Shown here: positions 1-6,094 of the stretch, one piece after another
How positions within the stretch are numbered: the first letter of the stretch is position 1
Layout of the letters: each line of letters starts with the position of its first letter
Assembly (NCBI GenBank): GCA_009773975.1
Contig: VSMX01000077.1
Span: 4,407 to 10,853, forward strand
Reading direction: 5' to 3'
Source of the DNA: Desulfovibrio sp.
GTDB taxonomy: Bacteria; Desulfobacterota; Desulfovibrionia; Desulfovibrionales; Desulfovibrionaceae
Length of the DNA: 6,447 nucleotides
Made by a program: the position numbers and the translations under genes
The notes under the pieces: model-generated
What the model was told of the DNA's origin: nothing
Seen by the model: only the letters and a program-made list of their open reading frames with translations
Database searches by the model: none

Positions 1-300
1 TTCCTTGAAAAATTCGCTGTAAATCTTGTTTACCCTGGGGAAGTCCTCGATATGGGCGATAAAGACAGTTGTCTTGGCCACATCTTTAAAATCAAGGTTC
101 TTCGCCGCCAGAATGGCTGCGAGATTCTTGCAGGATTGCGTGGTCTGGGCTTCTATGCCGCCTTCGACAATTTTGCCGGTTTGCGGATCTATCGGCACCT
201 GGCCGGAGATAAAGAGCAGTTCGCCCCTTGTCAGCACGGCCTGGCTATAGGGTCCGACTGCCGCTGGAGCTGCCGTAGTGCGGATTACTTCTTTTTTCAT
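1..300 (-). CDS. ridA: RidA family reactive intermediate (imine/enamine) deaminase, C-terminus cut by window edge
   Basis: RidA proteins are small cytosolic trimers that hydrolyse reactive enamines and imines such as 2-aminoacrylate, released by PLP enzymes acting on serine, cysteine, tryptophan or tyrosine. The first 100 residues are visible. They show the N-terminal PYSQ motif (17-20), the core strand FISGQVP (30-36) and the helix/strand region with DF..VN..Y..FF (86-98), all typical of the family. Family members are about 125 residues, so roughly 25 are missing. The catalytic arginine, usually in a PARS-like motif, would lie just outside the window, so activity cannot be judged from the active site. 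The ATG start at 300 follows an AGAAGGA ribosome site at proper distance. The gene lies 58 bases downstream of the amino acid permease on the same strand with no obvious terminator between, so co-transcription is likely. Confidence 0.93.
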   Translation of the reverse strand, partial: MKKEVIRTTAAPAAVGPYSQAVLTRGELLFISGQVPIDPQTGKIVEGGIEAQTTQSCKNLAAILAAKNLDFKDVAKTTVFIAHIEDFPRVNKIYSEFFKE

Positions 301-358
301 GAACAATTCCTTCTGTTCGCCGGCTTGTTCCGGGTGAATGATTTATGAAGATATTTTT

Positions 359-1573
359 TTATTTATACATCGGAAGGAGTTCAAACACAAAAAGAATATG
401 GCAAACCCCAACCAGAATGCCGTAACAGAGCAGAATGGGCACAAGCATATTGCCGCCCGGCGCCGTATAGGGCCTGGGAGCGTAGTTTTTGCGCTTGGCG
501 CGCAAAAGCATGGCCGGCACGATAACGGACCAGATGGCCGCCGCAAGCCCAGCCCAGCCAATGGCCGGCAAAAAGCCGTCCGGCCAGATCAGGCCGCAAA
601 TCATCGGGGGAGCAAAGGTTATCAGCATTGTCTTGGTGCGGCCAAGCCTGCTGTCGTCAAAGCTGCACAAATCCGCCATATAGTCAAAAAGACCGAGCCC
701 CGCGCCCAAAAAGGACGTGGCCACAGCCAGAAGCGAGAAGGCTTCCAGAAAACCCATGACGAAGGAATTGTCCAGGTTCGCCCCGGCCGCGCTGAGCAAA
801 TTGCCCACATTGCCGCCTTCGGCAATAACATCCCTGAATTCGGAACGGGGAATAATGCCGTCGGCCGCGCTTATCCAGACAAAATAGCAGAACAGGGCTA
901 TCAATGTGCCGTATTTGAGACATTTGTTGATTGTTGGCGCGTCTTTGCCCATGTACTTGACAAGGCTGGGCACGGAGGCATGAAAGCAGAACGAGGTGAG
1001 ATAGGTGGAAATGGCGCACCAGATGAAGATGGGGCTGCCGTTTTCCTCCAGAATCAGGGAGGGCCGGATATTGCCGATCATTCCGCACAGGGAGAAAATG
1101 AGCGCCAGAACCATGCCCCCCATGAGAATGATCGAAAAGCGGTCAACAGCTTTCGAACTCCACCAGATGCAGGCCACAAGCAGGAGAGCGAAAAAAAGGC
1201 TGGTCAGCAGGCGCGGCGGCTCCACGCCCAGAAAAGGCGTCAGCGCATGTTGCAGCACGGACCCGCCGCCGCTTACATAGGCATAGACCAAGGTATAAAG
1301 CACAAAAGCGACGGAGAGACCGTTGAGCGTGTTCCAGAAAGGGCCGAGAAGATTTTTTACAAGGGTGTGGAAACTGTCGCCCGGGGCAAATTCCAGGTTG
1401 ACTTCAAGAATTGCCTGGCTTGAACGATACATGCAAAACCAGGAAACCACCAGAACCATGCAGGACCAGTAAAACCACATTCCGGCGGAAATCATTGGCA
1501 AGCCGAGCATGCCCGCTCCGATTGCCGTGCCGGCAACAAGCATTGTGCCGCCAACTACAGGAGATAGTTTCAT
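359..1573 (-). CDS. Aromatic amino acid permease, HAAAP family (TyrP/Mtr/TnaB-like)
   Basis: This is a 404-residue inner-membrane carrier, close to the usual 400-415 of the hydroxy/aromatic amino acid permease family, which imports tyrosine or tryptophan by proton symport. Family signatures recalled from E. coli TyrP are present: VAGTAIGAGMLGLP (13-26) in the first membrane segment, FCFHASVPSLVKYM (195-208), ATSFLGAGLGLFDYMADL (285-302), and a YTAPGG stretch (369-374) before the last segment. The protein is hydrophobic throughout, consistent with about 11 membrane helices. The reading frame extends upstream to a TTG at 1621, but I chose the ATG at 1573. It puts the first membrane helix at the normal distance from the N-terminus and has a purine-rich GGGAAAGAG just upstream. 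Tyrosine versus tryptophan preference cannot be told from the sequence. The downstream ridA suggests uptake for catabolism rather than biosynthetic supply. Confidence 0.93.
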   Translation of the reverse strand: MKLSPVVGGTMLVAGTAIGAGMLGLPMISAGMWFYWSCMVLVVSWFCMYRSSQAILEVNLEFAPGDSFHTLVKNLLGPFWNTLNGLSVAFVLYTLVYAYVSGGGSVLQHALTPFLGVEPPRLLTSLFFALLLVACIWWSSKAVDRFSIILMGGMVLALIFSLCGMIGNIRPSLILEENGSPIFIWCAISTYLTSFCFHASVPSLVKYMGKDAPTINKCLKYGTLIALFCYFVWISAADGIIPRSEFRDVIAEGGNVGNLLSAAGANLDNSFVMGFLEAFSLLAVATSFLGAGLGLFDYMADLCSFDDSRLGRTKTMLITFAPPMICGLIWPDGFLPAIGWAGLAAAIWSVIVPAMLLRAKRKNYAPRPYTAPGGNMLVPILLCYGILVGVCHILFVFELLPMYK

Positions 1574-1608
1574 TTGATTCTCTTTCCCAGTTTTTGCATC
1601 CTTCGCGC

Positions 1609-1637
1609 ATAATGCCAGCAAGCTCGCTCTATGGCAA
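1609..1637 (-). promoter_or_regulatory. Candidate sigma70-type promoter for the permease-ridA unit
   Basis: On the minus strand a TTGCCA box (1637-1632, five of six matches to TTGACA) is followed after exactly 17 bases by CATTAT (1614-1609, four of six matches to TATAAT). It lies in the 72-base gap between the pgeF stop and the permease ATG and predicts a leader of about 30 bases. A 7-base direct repeat (AGCTTGC on the minus strand, at 1640-1634 and 1624-1618, 16-base period) overlaps the -35 box and spacer and could be an operator, though a repeat of this length may arise by chance. Spacing and position fit, but this is motif reading only. Confidence 0.4.
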
Positions 1638-1645
1638 GCTTTCCA

Positions 1646-2395
1646 TTACTTCCCGTCTATCCAGATTATGGAGGCCTGGCGCCCGGGGCATTTGTTGTCA
1701 CGGTATGAGAAAAACTGCTCCCTGTTGGCCAGTGTGCAGATATCCAGGCCAAATATTTGTCTGGCCGGAATGCCGGCCGCCTGCAACTGTTCCCTGGTCA
1801 GGTTCCAGAGATCCATGCAGCGGTTTTGCTCATCCAGCCAGGGGCGGAACTCCTCCGGCCATTCCTTTTCAAAATTGACAAACCGGGCATTGGCCGGTCC
1901 AAGACTTGGGCCCCGCACGGCAAAAACATCGCGGGCCTCAAGCTTGTATGTGGCGCAAAACCTTTCCACCGCTCTTTGGGGGAAATTTGCCCGATTGCCG
2001 CGCCAGCCGGCATGAATGGCCATTATGTGCCCGCCAGCACTGTGCGCCACCAGGATGGGCTGGCAATCAGCTGTCTTGATCACAAGGCCAAGATTTTTTT
2101 GCCGGCTCATCATGCCATCGGCCTTTGGAAGGTCAGCGGGCTCAAGGCCGGTGGCAGCTGGCTCGACAAGCAATTCATCGCCATGAACCTGATGCGCTTC
2201 CGCCAAATTTGCCAGGCCACGCGGCACAAGCCGTGCCACAATGTGTTCGCGCGCTGCCAGGACTTTTGCCCTGTCCTGCCCGGCCCGAAAGGAAATGTTT
2301 CCCGCAAGGGGGTCCGCCCCCTCAAAACGTCCTGTGAAAACGCAATGCACATTTGCAATGCCGGGAAAGGCGAAATCCAGGAAGCAGGCCTTCAT
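1646..2395 (-). CDS. pgeF: PgeF/YfiH family laccase-domain protein (peptidoglycan editing factor; often annotated polyphenol oxidase)
   Basis: This 249-residue cytosolic protein belongs to the YfiH/DUF152 family, related to human LACC1. Family knowledge: members bind one metal (usually zinc) through two histidines and a cysteine. Bacterial PgeF prevents L-serine from replacing L-alanine in the peptidoglycan stem, and related proteins act on purine nucleosides. The expected landmarks are all here in order: QVHG with His71, KADG (91-94), TADCQPILV with Cys111, AIHAGWRG with His128, the GPSLGPA turn (162-168), and the C-terminal DICTL...FFSYR...GRQASIIW (218-245). The length is normal and the metal ligands are intact, so it should be active. 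The ATG overlaps the stop of the upstream cyclo-ligase gene (ATGA, 4 bases) and is preceded by a strong GAGGTGAGG site inside that gene, which indicates translational coupling. The old name polyphenol oxidase is probably misleading. Confidence 0.93.
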   Translation of the reverse strand: MKACFLDFAFPGIANVHCVFTGRFEGADPLAGNISFRAGQDRAKVLAAREHIVARLVPRGLANLAEAHQVHGDELLVEPAATGLEPADLPKADGMMSRQKNLGLVIKTADCQPILVAHSAGGHIMAIHAGWRGNRANFPQRAVERFCATYKLEARDVFAVRGPSLGPANARFVNFEKEWPEEFRPWLDEQNRCMDLWNLTREQLQAAGIPARQIFGLDICTLANREQFFSYRDNKCPGRQASIIWIDGK

Positions 2396-3033
2396 TTCCT
2401 CACCTCATGACAGCCGTTTTCGCTAAAAATACAATCCATTTTGCAGTCCCAGGACATTGCCTCGAGGGCATCGACAATCTGAAAGCCATAACAAAAGCCG
2501 AGCAGCGGCCATGCGTGCTTGCGCGCGCCCAGAAAACGGTCGTAATATCCGCCGCCAAAGCCAAGGCGATTGCCCGCAAGATCAAAAGCCAGCCCGGGAA
2601 CAAGCATCAGCTCCGGAGCAAAATTATCCGGCCCAAAGCCCGTGATGAATTTTTTTGGCTCCGGGATTCCAAAATTGCCGCTTTCAAGATCGCCAAAGCC
2701 TTTTACAGGCGCAAATTCCATCAGCCTGTTTTTCAGGGTTCTGGGCATATAAACCGTCTTGCCGTCATCAAGAGCTCCTGTCAGCAAAAGCTCCGTCCCG
2801 AGTTCGCCCTGGATCGGCATATAAAGGGCAATTGAGCGCGACTTTTCAAAAAGCTCATGGGCGAGGAGTTTTTTTTGAGCTGCCATTGACCAGGGCCTGC
2901 ACTTGTCGGGGGGCAGGGCTTTCCTGGCGATCTTGAGCTTCTCGCGCAAATCCGCCCTTTCCCGGCAGGCTGCATCCTTTTCCTTGCCCGCAAGATGTGG
3001 CACAATGTTTTTCAAAACGGAATGATTATTCAT
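2392..3033 (-). CDS. ygfA: 5-formyltetrahydrofolate cyclo-ligase (methenyl-THF synthetase, YgfA/FAU family)
   Basis: The enzyme converts 5-formyltetrahydrofolate to 5,10-methenyltetrahydrofolate using ATP, salvaging a dead-end inhibitory folate in the cytosol. The 213-residue product shows the N-terminal RADLREKLKIARKAL helix (26-40), YMPIQGELGTE (71-81), FGIPEP (121-126), VPGLAFD (145-151) and the hallmark NRLGFGGGYYDRFL (155-168), the glycine-rich nucleotide-binding loop. The frame is open further upstream to 3189, but I chose the ATG at 3033. It has an AAAGGA ribosome site 8 bases away, and the upstream residues are low-complexity proline/arginine-rich and unlike the family. Even so, about 25 residues precede the conserved helix, which is longer than usual. 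It is the first gene of a minus-strand unit with pgeF and is divergent from the metallophosphoesterase. The structured 194-base region upstream recalls the 6S RNA-ygfA arrangement known in other proteobacteria, but that link is inferred. Confidence 0.93.
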   Translation of the reverse strand: MNNHSVLKNIVPHLAGKEKDAACRERADLREKLKIARKALPPDKCRPWSMAAQKKLLAHELFEKSRSIALYMPIQGELGTELLLTGALDDGKTVYMPRTLKNRLMEFAPVKGFGDLESGNFGIPEPKKFITGFGPDNFAPELMLVPGLAFDLAGNRLGFGGGYYDRFLGARKHAWPLLGFCYGFQIVDALEAMSWDCKMDCIFSENGCHEVRK

Positions 3034-3062
3034 CCGCGAGTTCCTTTGTGGTTTGAGACCTC

Positions 3063-3144
3063 GGTCTTCAGGCAGAACAAGTCCGCACCCCGCACTCTCT
3101 GGCGGGGTATCAGACGCGGGCTGGCCTGGGAGGGGGGTCAGACC
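3063..3144. other. Nested imperfect inverted repeat in a divergent intergenic region; candidate structured RNA
   Basis: The 194 bases between the cyclo-ligase ATG (3033) and the metallophosphoesterase ATG (3228) hold no gene. Most of the middle folds on itself. Read on the minus strand, four stems nest in register: GGTCT (3144-3140) with AGACC (3067-3063); CAGGC (3128-3124) with GCCTG (3073-3069); GTCTG (3115-3111) with CGGAC (3085-3081, one G-U pair); and ACCCCGC (3108-3102) with GCGGGGT (3093-3087), closed by an 8-base loop. An internal bulge of about 8 by 7 bases separates the second and third stems. Closer to the plus-strand gene a further stem, GCCC TGAA GGGC, sits at about 3167-3178. 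No T tract follows any stem, so these are not simple terminators. A long stem with an internal bubble upstream of ygfA is compatible with a 6S-like RNA or a structured leader, but the ends do not pair as in classical 6S RNA. The strand is uncertain. Confidence 0.4.
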
Positions 3145-3204
3145 CATCCCGGGCGCAAGACGCAAAGCCCTGAAGGGCCTTGCTGCCAATTTGGTTGCGC
3201 ATAA

Positions 3205-3234
3205 ATTGTAACAAAGGATGGATTGTAATGCCAG
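3205..3234 (-). promoter_or_regulatory. Candidate promoter for the cyclo-ligase/pgeF unit or an RNA upstream of it
   Basis: On the minus strand TACAAT (3210-3205, five of six matches to the -10 consensus) lies 18 bases after CTGGCA (3234-3229, four of six matches to the -35). Transcription would start near 3198 and give a leader of about 165 bases through the structured region before the cyclo-ligase ATG. The -35 box would overlap the first codons of the divergent metallophosphoesterase gene. The -35 match is modest. I saw no equally good promoter for the plus-strand gene in this gap. Confidence 0.3.
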
Positions 3235-3923
3235 ACAAGCGGCAAAGCCCCGAAAACATTGGGTTGCTCTGGATTGTGGTAGGCGACATTCATGACGAGA
3301 CAGGAAATTTTGCGAAAATTCCCGAACTTGTGAAAGCAGCGGGCATTATTGTAACCGGTGATCTCACCCAGTTTGGCGGGGCGAAGGAAGCCAAAAAGGT
3401 GCTTGAGGCCATCGGGGAGAGCGGCCTGCCCGTGCTGGCCCAGATTGGCAATATGGACAAGCCCGAAATTGACGAATGGCTGACGGGCGCCGGCATCAAT
3501 CTCCATACTGTGGTGCGCGAGCTTGCCCCGGGCATTGCCATTTTCGGCATTGGAGCCTCGACTCCTACGCCATTTAACACGCCAAGCGAATTTCCCGAAA
3601 AGACATACTCGCACTGGTTGAAGCAGGAATGGGATCAGGCCGGGAAATATCCCTCTACCGTGCTTGTTTCCCACAATCCGCCAAAGGACACGGTTTGCGA
3701 TTATATTCCGGAAGCCGGCATTCATGTCGGGTCCGTCGCGGTGCGCGAATTCCTGGAACAGAACCAGCCGGATATCTGCCTTTGCGGCCACATTCACGAA
3801 GGCCGCGGACTTGACCACGTTGGCCGCACCCTTGTTGTCAATCCGGGCACGCTGGCCTCCGGCGGTTATGCCGTTATGACTTACGCCGACGGCAAGCTTT
3901 CGGCCGCCCTGGGGCAGGTGTAG
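3228..3923 (+). CDS. Calcineurin-like metallophosphoesterase, small cytosolic type
   Basis: This 231-residue protein carries the complete set of metallophosphoesterase motifs that bind two metal ions: GDIH (19-22), GDLTQFG (44-50), GNMD (74-77), VSHNPP (147-152) and GHIHE (187-191), followed by NPG (205-207). All metal ligands (Asp20, His22, Asp45, Asn75, His149, His188, His190) are present, so it should be an active phosphomonoesterase or phosphodiesterase. The single-domain layout and lack of a signal peptide or membrane segment suggest the small cytosolic type resembling uncharacterised thermophile and archaeal proteins. The substrate is unknown. The frame opens at a TTG at 3180, but the ATG at 3228 has AAGGA 9 bases upstream and gives a natural N-terminus shortly before the first beta strand (LLWIVVGDIH). 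It is followed after 2 bases by a HAD phosphatase gene, so the two are surely one operon and probably coupled. Confidence 0.92.
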   Translation: MPDKRQSPENIGLLWIVVGDIHDETGNFAKIPELVKAAGIIVTGDLTQFGGAKEAKKVLEAIGESGLPVLAQIGNMDKPEIDEWLTGAGINLHTVVRELAPGIAIFGIGASTPTPFNTPSEFPEKTYSHWLKQEWDQAGKYPSTVLVSHNPPKDTVCDYIPEAGIHVGSVAVREFLEQNQPDICLCGHIHEGRGLDHVGRTLVVNPGTLASGGYAVMTYADGKLSAALGQV

Positions 3924-3925
3924 CC

Positions 3926-4717
3926 ATGCAAAAGCCATTGGACTGGTCAAAAAAACGCTGTGTTGTGCTGGATATGGACGGCACGGTCTATTTGGGCCAT
4001 ATCCCGATTGAGGGCGCCGTCGATTTCATTACCAAACACTGGAATGATCTTGATTTTTATTTTTTGAGCAACAATACATCCAAATCGCCGAATTCCTATA
4101 TTGAAAAGCTCAATGGCATGGGGATTCCGGCGCGCCGGGAGCTGATGCTTTCGCCGGTCACGCCCCTCGTGGATTTTTTGCGCGCCAATAAAATCCATTC
4201 CGCCTACATAGTCGGCAATGACGACTTCAGGCGCGATTTGAAAAGCCGCATGCCGGAACTCGAAATGGGGGAAAAAAACGCCCGGGCTGTAATCCTGGCC
4301 TATGATACCGAGCTCACTTACGAAAAGCTTTCCAGGTCGGCCCTTATGCTGCAAAAGCCGGAAGTCCTCTTTCTGGCAACCCACCCCGATCTGGTCTGCC
4401 CATCCCCGGAAGGTCCCCTGCCGGATGTGGGCAGCATGATCGAGCTTTACAATACCGCAACCGGCCGGCGCCCTCAGCATATATTCGGCAAGCCAGACCC
4501 GGCCGTGCTTGCGCCCCTGCTTGCCCGCTATGATAAAAAGGACATGATCATGGTTGGCGACCGGCTTTCAACCGACAAGAAACTTGCCGAAAACGCCGGA
4601 ATTGACTTTGCGCTGGTGCTGAGCGGAGAGGCCACGCGGGAAGATCTGGCCAGGGAAGCCAGCCAGCCTGCCGTGGTGCTGGAAGATCTGGGCAAGGCTT
4701 TTTGGGTCGGCAAATAG
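3926..4717 (+). CDS. HAD superfamily phosphatase, NagD/4-nitrophenylphosphatase-like (C2 cap)
   Basis: This 263-residue cytosolic hydrolase has the four HAD motifs. Motif I is DMDGT with nucleophile Asp16 and acid/base Asp18, motif II is SNNTS (48-52), motif III is the lysine of GKPDP (Lys189), and motif IV is GDRLSTD (211-217). The C2-type cap between motifs II and III contains ATHPDLVCPSPEG and DVGSMIE (151-173), characteristic of the NagD/PGP subfamily of sugar-phosphate and nucleotide phosphatases. The length is typical (250-275). The ATG lies 2 bases after the stop of the metallophosphoesterase gene, with an AGGTG site inside the end of that gene. A strong hairpin with a T tract follows at 4755-4796, so it is the last gene of the pair. 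The specific substrate cannot be read from the sequence. The nagD symbol is not used because no nag genes are nearby. Confidence 0.92.
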   Translation: MQKPLDWSKKRCVVLDMDGTVYLGHIPIEGAVDFITKHWNDLDFYFLSNNTSKSPNSYIEKLNGMGIPARRELMLSPVTPLVDFLRANKIHSAYIVGNDDFRRDLKSRMPELEMGEKNARAVILAYDTELTYEKLSRSALMLQKPEVLFLATHPDLVCPSPEGPLPDVGSMIELYNTATGRRPQHIFGKPDPAVLAPLLARYDKKDMIMVGDRLSTDKKLAENAGIDFALVLSGEATREDLAREASQPAVVLEDLGKAFWVGK

Positions 4718-4754
4718 CGATTGCGCAAAAGCAGATTTTGCCTGCGGACGCAAA

Positions 4755-4796
4755 AAGGGGCGGATACCATCCTGGTTCCGCCCCTTGTCATTTTTT
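4755..4796. terminator. Bidirectional rho-independent terminator between convergent genes
   Basis: A stem AAGGGGCGGA (4755-4764) pairs with TCCGCCCCTT (4777-4786). Inside it ACCA pairs with TGGT around a TCC loop, leaving one unpaired base, so the hairpin has about 14 base pairs. On the plus strand it is followed after four bases by six Ts (4791-4796). On the minus strand the stem runs directly into a T5 tract (complement of the As at 4752-4756). It therefore suits both the HAD gene arriving from the left and dctM arriving from the right, whose stop codon lies only a few bases before the hairpin. A second smaller inverted repeat, GCAAAA/TTTTGC at 4725-4741, lacks a proper T tail. Confidence 0.88.
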
Positions 4797-4798
4797 CG

Positions 4799-6085
4799 TT
4801 ACTGGCCCATTAGCCAGTTCATCGGCACGAGGGACAGCTTCGGGAAGAAGAGCAGCAAAAAGAGCATTATCAGTTCGACTACCAGGAATGGAATCAGATG
4901 CTTGATCAGTTCCACAATCTTGATATTGCCAACGCCGCAGACAACGTAAAGCACGGTGCCGACCGGCGGCGTGATAACGCCTATGCCCAGGTTGAGGATG
5001 AAGAGCAGACCAAAGTAGTAGGGGTCAATGCCGGCCTGCTGTACCATGGGGAAGAACACCGGCGCAAAGATCAGGATGTTCGGCGTAAGGTCCATGACCA
5101 TGCCGATGAGGAAGAGGAAGATATTGATGCTCAAAAGCAGCAGGATGGGTGAATCCATCAGCGGTTCGAATAGCGCGCCCATTTGCTGCGGAATGTCAGC
5201 GGAGGTGATGAAGTAGCCAACGGCCGACGCTGTTGCCACGATGAGCATGACGACCGATGTGGTGCGCGCCGCTGCCGCGCTGACGCGCAATAGCTGCTTG
5301 AACGTCAGCTCGCGATAGTAAAGCACACAGACCACGATTGCATACACGGATGCGAACGCGCCGCCTTCTGTGGGGGTGAATATGCCGAAACGGATGCCGC
5401 CCAGCAAAAGCACCGGCATCAGGAAGGCCGGGGTTGAATCCATGATGATCTTGATTTTTTCCTGGCGATTGAAGGTAATGGTTTCATTGTAGCCGTCAAT
5501 GCGCACAATGAAAAACCACACGACCATCAGCGCAAGGCCGATGAATATGCCGGGGAAAAGGCCGATCATGAAAAGCTTGGTGATTGAGAGCCCGCCAATT
5601 GTCGCGCCAAGCAGGATGAAGTTTGTTGATGGCGGAATGATCGGACCAAGAATGGCGCCCGAGGCAATGACGGCTCCGGCGCGGCCAGGCTTGTAGCCAA
5701 CTTCTTTCATCATTGGCAGGAGCAGGGCCCCCAGGGCGGCAGCCTCGCCAACCGAACTGCCCATCAGGCCGGCAAAGATGATGCTGGAAATGACGGCCGC
5801 GTAACCCAGGCCGCCGCGAACCCGCCCCATCATCAGCTGGGCCAGCTGCACGACCCTTTGGGAGAGGCCGCCGGCAGCCATGATTTCGCCCGCGAAGACG
5901 AAGAACGGAATGGCCATCAGGGGATAGTTGTTGGCTCCGTCCAGCATGGTTGTGGCAATGATGATCGGATCAAAGAAATCCGCGTGGAGCATCAGGGCTA
6001 TGGCGCAGATAACCAGCACCAGGCAGATCGGTATGCCAAAGGCCAGGAAGAAAAAGAGGGTGGCCAGAAAGATGAACAGTTCCAT
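4799..6085 (-). CDS. dctM: TRAP transporter large permease subunit DctM (YiaN-like)
   Basis: The large membrane subunit of a tripartite ATP-independent periplasmic transporter, which uses sodium or ion gradients to import organic acids delivered by a periplasmic binding protein. The 428-residue sequence is strongly hydrophobic with about 12 or more membrane segments and shows family signatures: AIPFFVFAGEIMAAGGLS (58-75), GSSVGEAAALGALLLPMM (109-126), ASGAILGPIIPPS (141-153), FTPTEGGAFA (236-245), MDLTPN (331-336) and GIGVITPPVGTVLYV (367-381). The N-terminal half resembles YiaN of the E. coli YiaMNO system as I recall it. The substrate cannot be assigned; C4-dicarboxylates, keto acids and sugar acids are all possible. 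The start is 9 bases after the dctQ stop, with a GGGGAAG ribosome site that abuts that stop, so the two subunits are co-translated. No gene follows on this strand before the terminator. Confidence 0.95.
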   Translation of the reverse strand: MELFIFLATLFFFLAFGIPICLVLVICAIALMLHADFFDPIIIATTMLDGANNYPLMAIPFFVFAGEIMAAGGLSQRVVQLAQLMMGRVRGGLGYAAVISSIIFAGLMGSSVGEAAALGALLLPMMKEVGYKPGRAGAVIASGAILGPIIPPSTNFILLGATIGGLSITKLFMIGLFPGIFIGLALMVVWFFIVRIDGYNETITFNRQEKIKIIMDSTPAFLMPVLLLGGIRFGIFTPTEGGAFASVYAIVVCVLYYRELTFKQLLRVSAAAARTTSVVMLIVATASAVGYFITSADIPQQMGALFEPLMDSPILLLLSINIFLFLIGMVMDLTPNILIFAPVFFPMVQQAGIDPYYFGLLFILNLGIGVITPPVGTVLYVVCGVGNIKIVELIKHLIPFLVVELIMLFLLLFFPKLSLVPMNWLMGQ

Positions 6086-6094
6086 TTCTTCCCC

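Noticed and set aside
338..1423. A 361-codon open frame on the plus strand opposite the permease
   Set aside because: It is antisense to a clearly recognisable permease. Its product is rich in Gly, Arg, Lys, His and Gln with no domain or hydrophobic core pattern, as expected for the reverse complement of a membrane protein gene.
1574..1621. Upstream TTG start for the permease (16 extra residues)
   Set aside because: The extra residues are polar and unlike the family, the ATG at 1573 has its own ribosome site, and the putative promoter -10 would overlap the added codons.
1757..2410. A 217-codon plus-strand frame over pgeF
   Set aside because: The minus strand carries an intact PgeF with all metal ligands; the opposite frame shows no recognisable domain.
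3087..3108. The ACCCCGC/GCGGGGT hairpin as a terminator
   Set aside because: No T tract follows on either strand, and it sits upstream of both divergent genes rather than after one.
3159..3185. GACGCAAAGCC on the plus strand, identical to the core of cyclic-di-GMP (GEMM-I) riboswitches, upstream of the metallophosphoesterase
   Set aside because: The other required parts are missing: no GGCAAACC-type 5' strand, no GNRA-capped stem directly before the motif and no second helix with its receptor. The motif is also explained by a local stem (GGGCG with CGC and GCC). A covariance-model search would settle it.
3138..3950. A 270-codon minus-strand frame opposite the metallophosphoesterase
   Set aside because: The plus-strand frame has every metallophosphoesterase motif, a good ribosome site and tight spacing to the next gene; the antisense product resembles no family I know.
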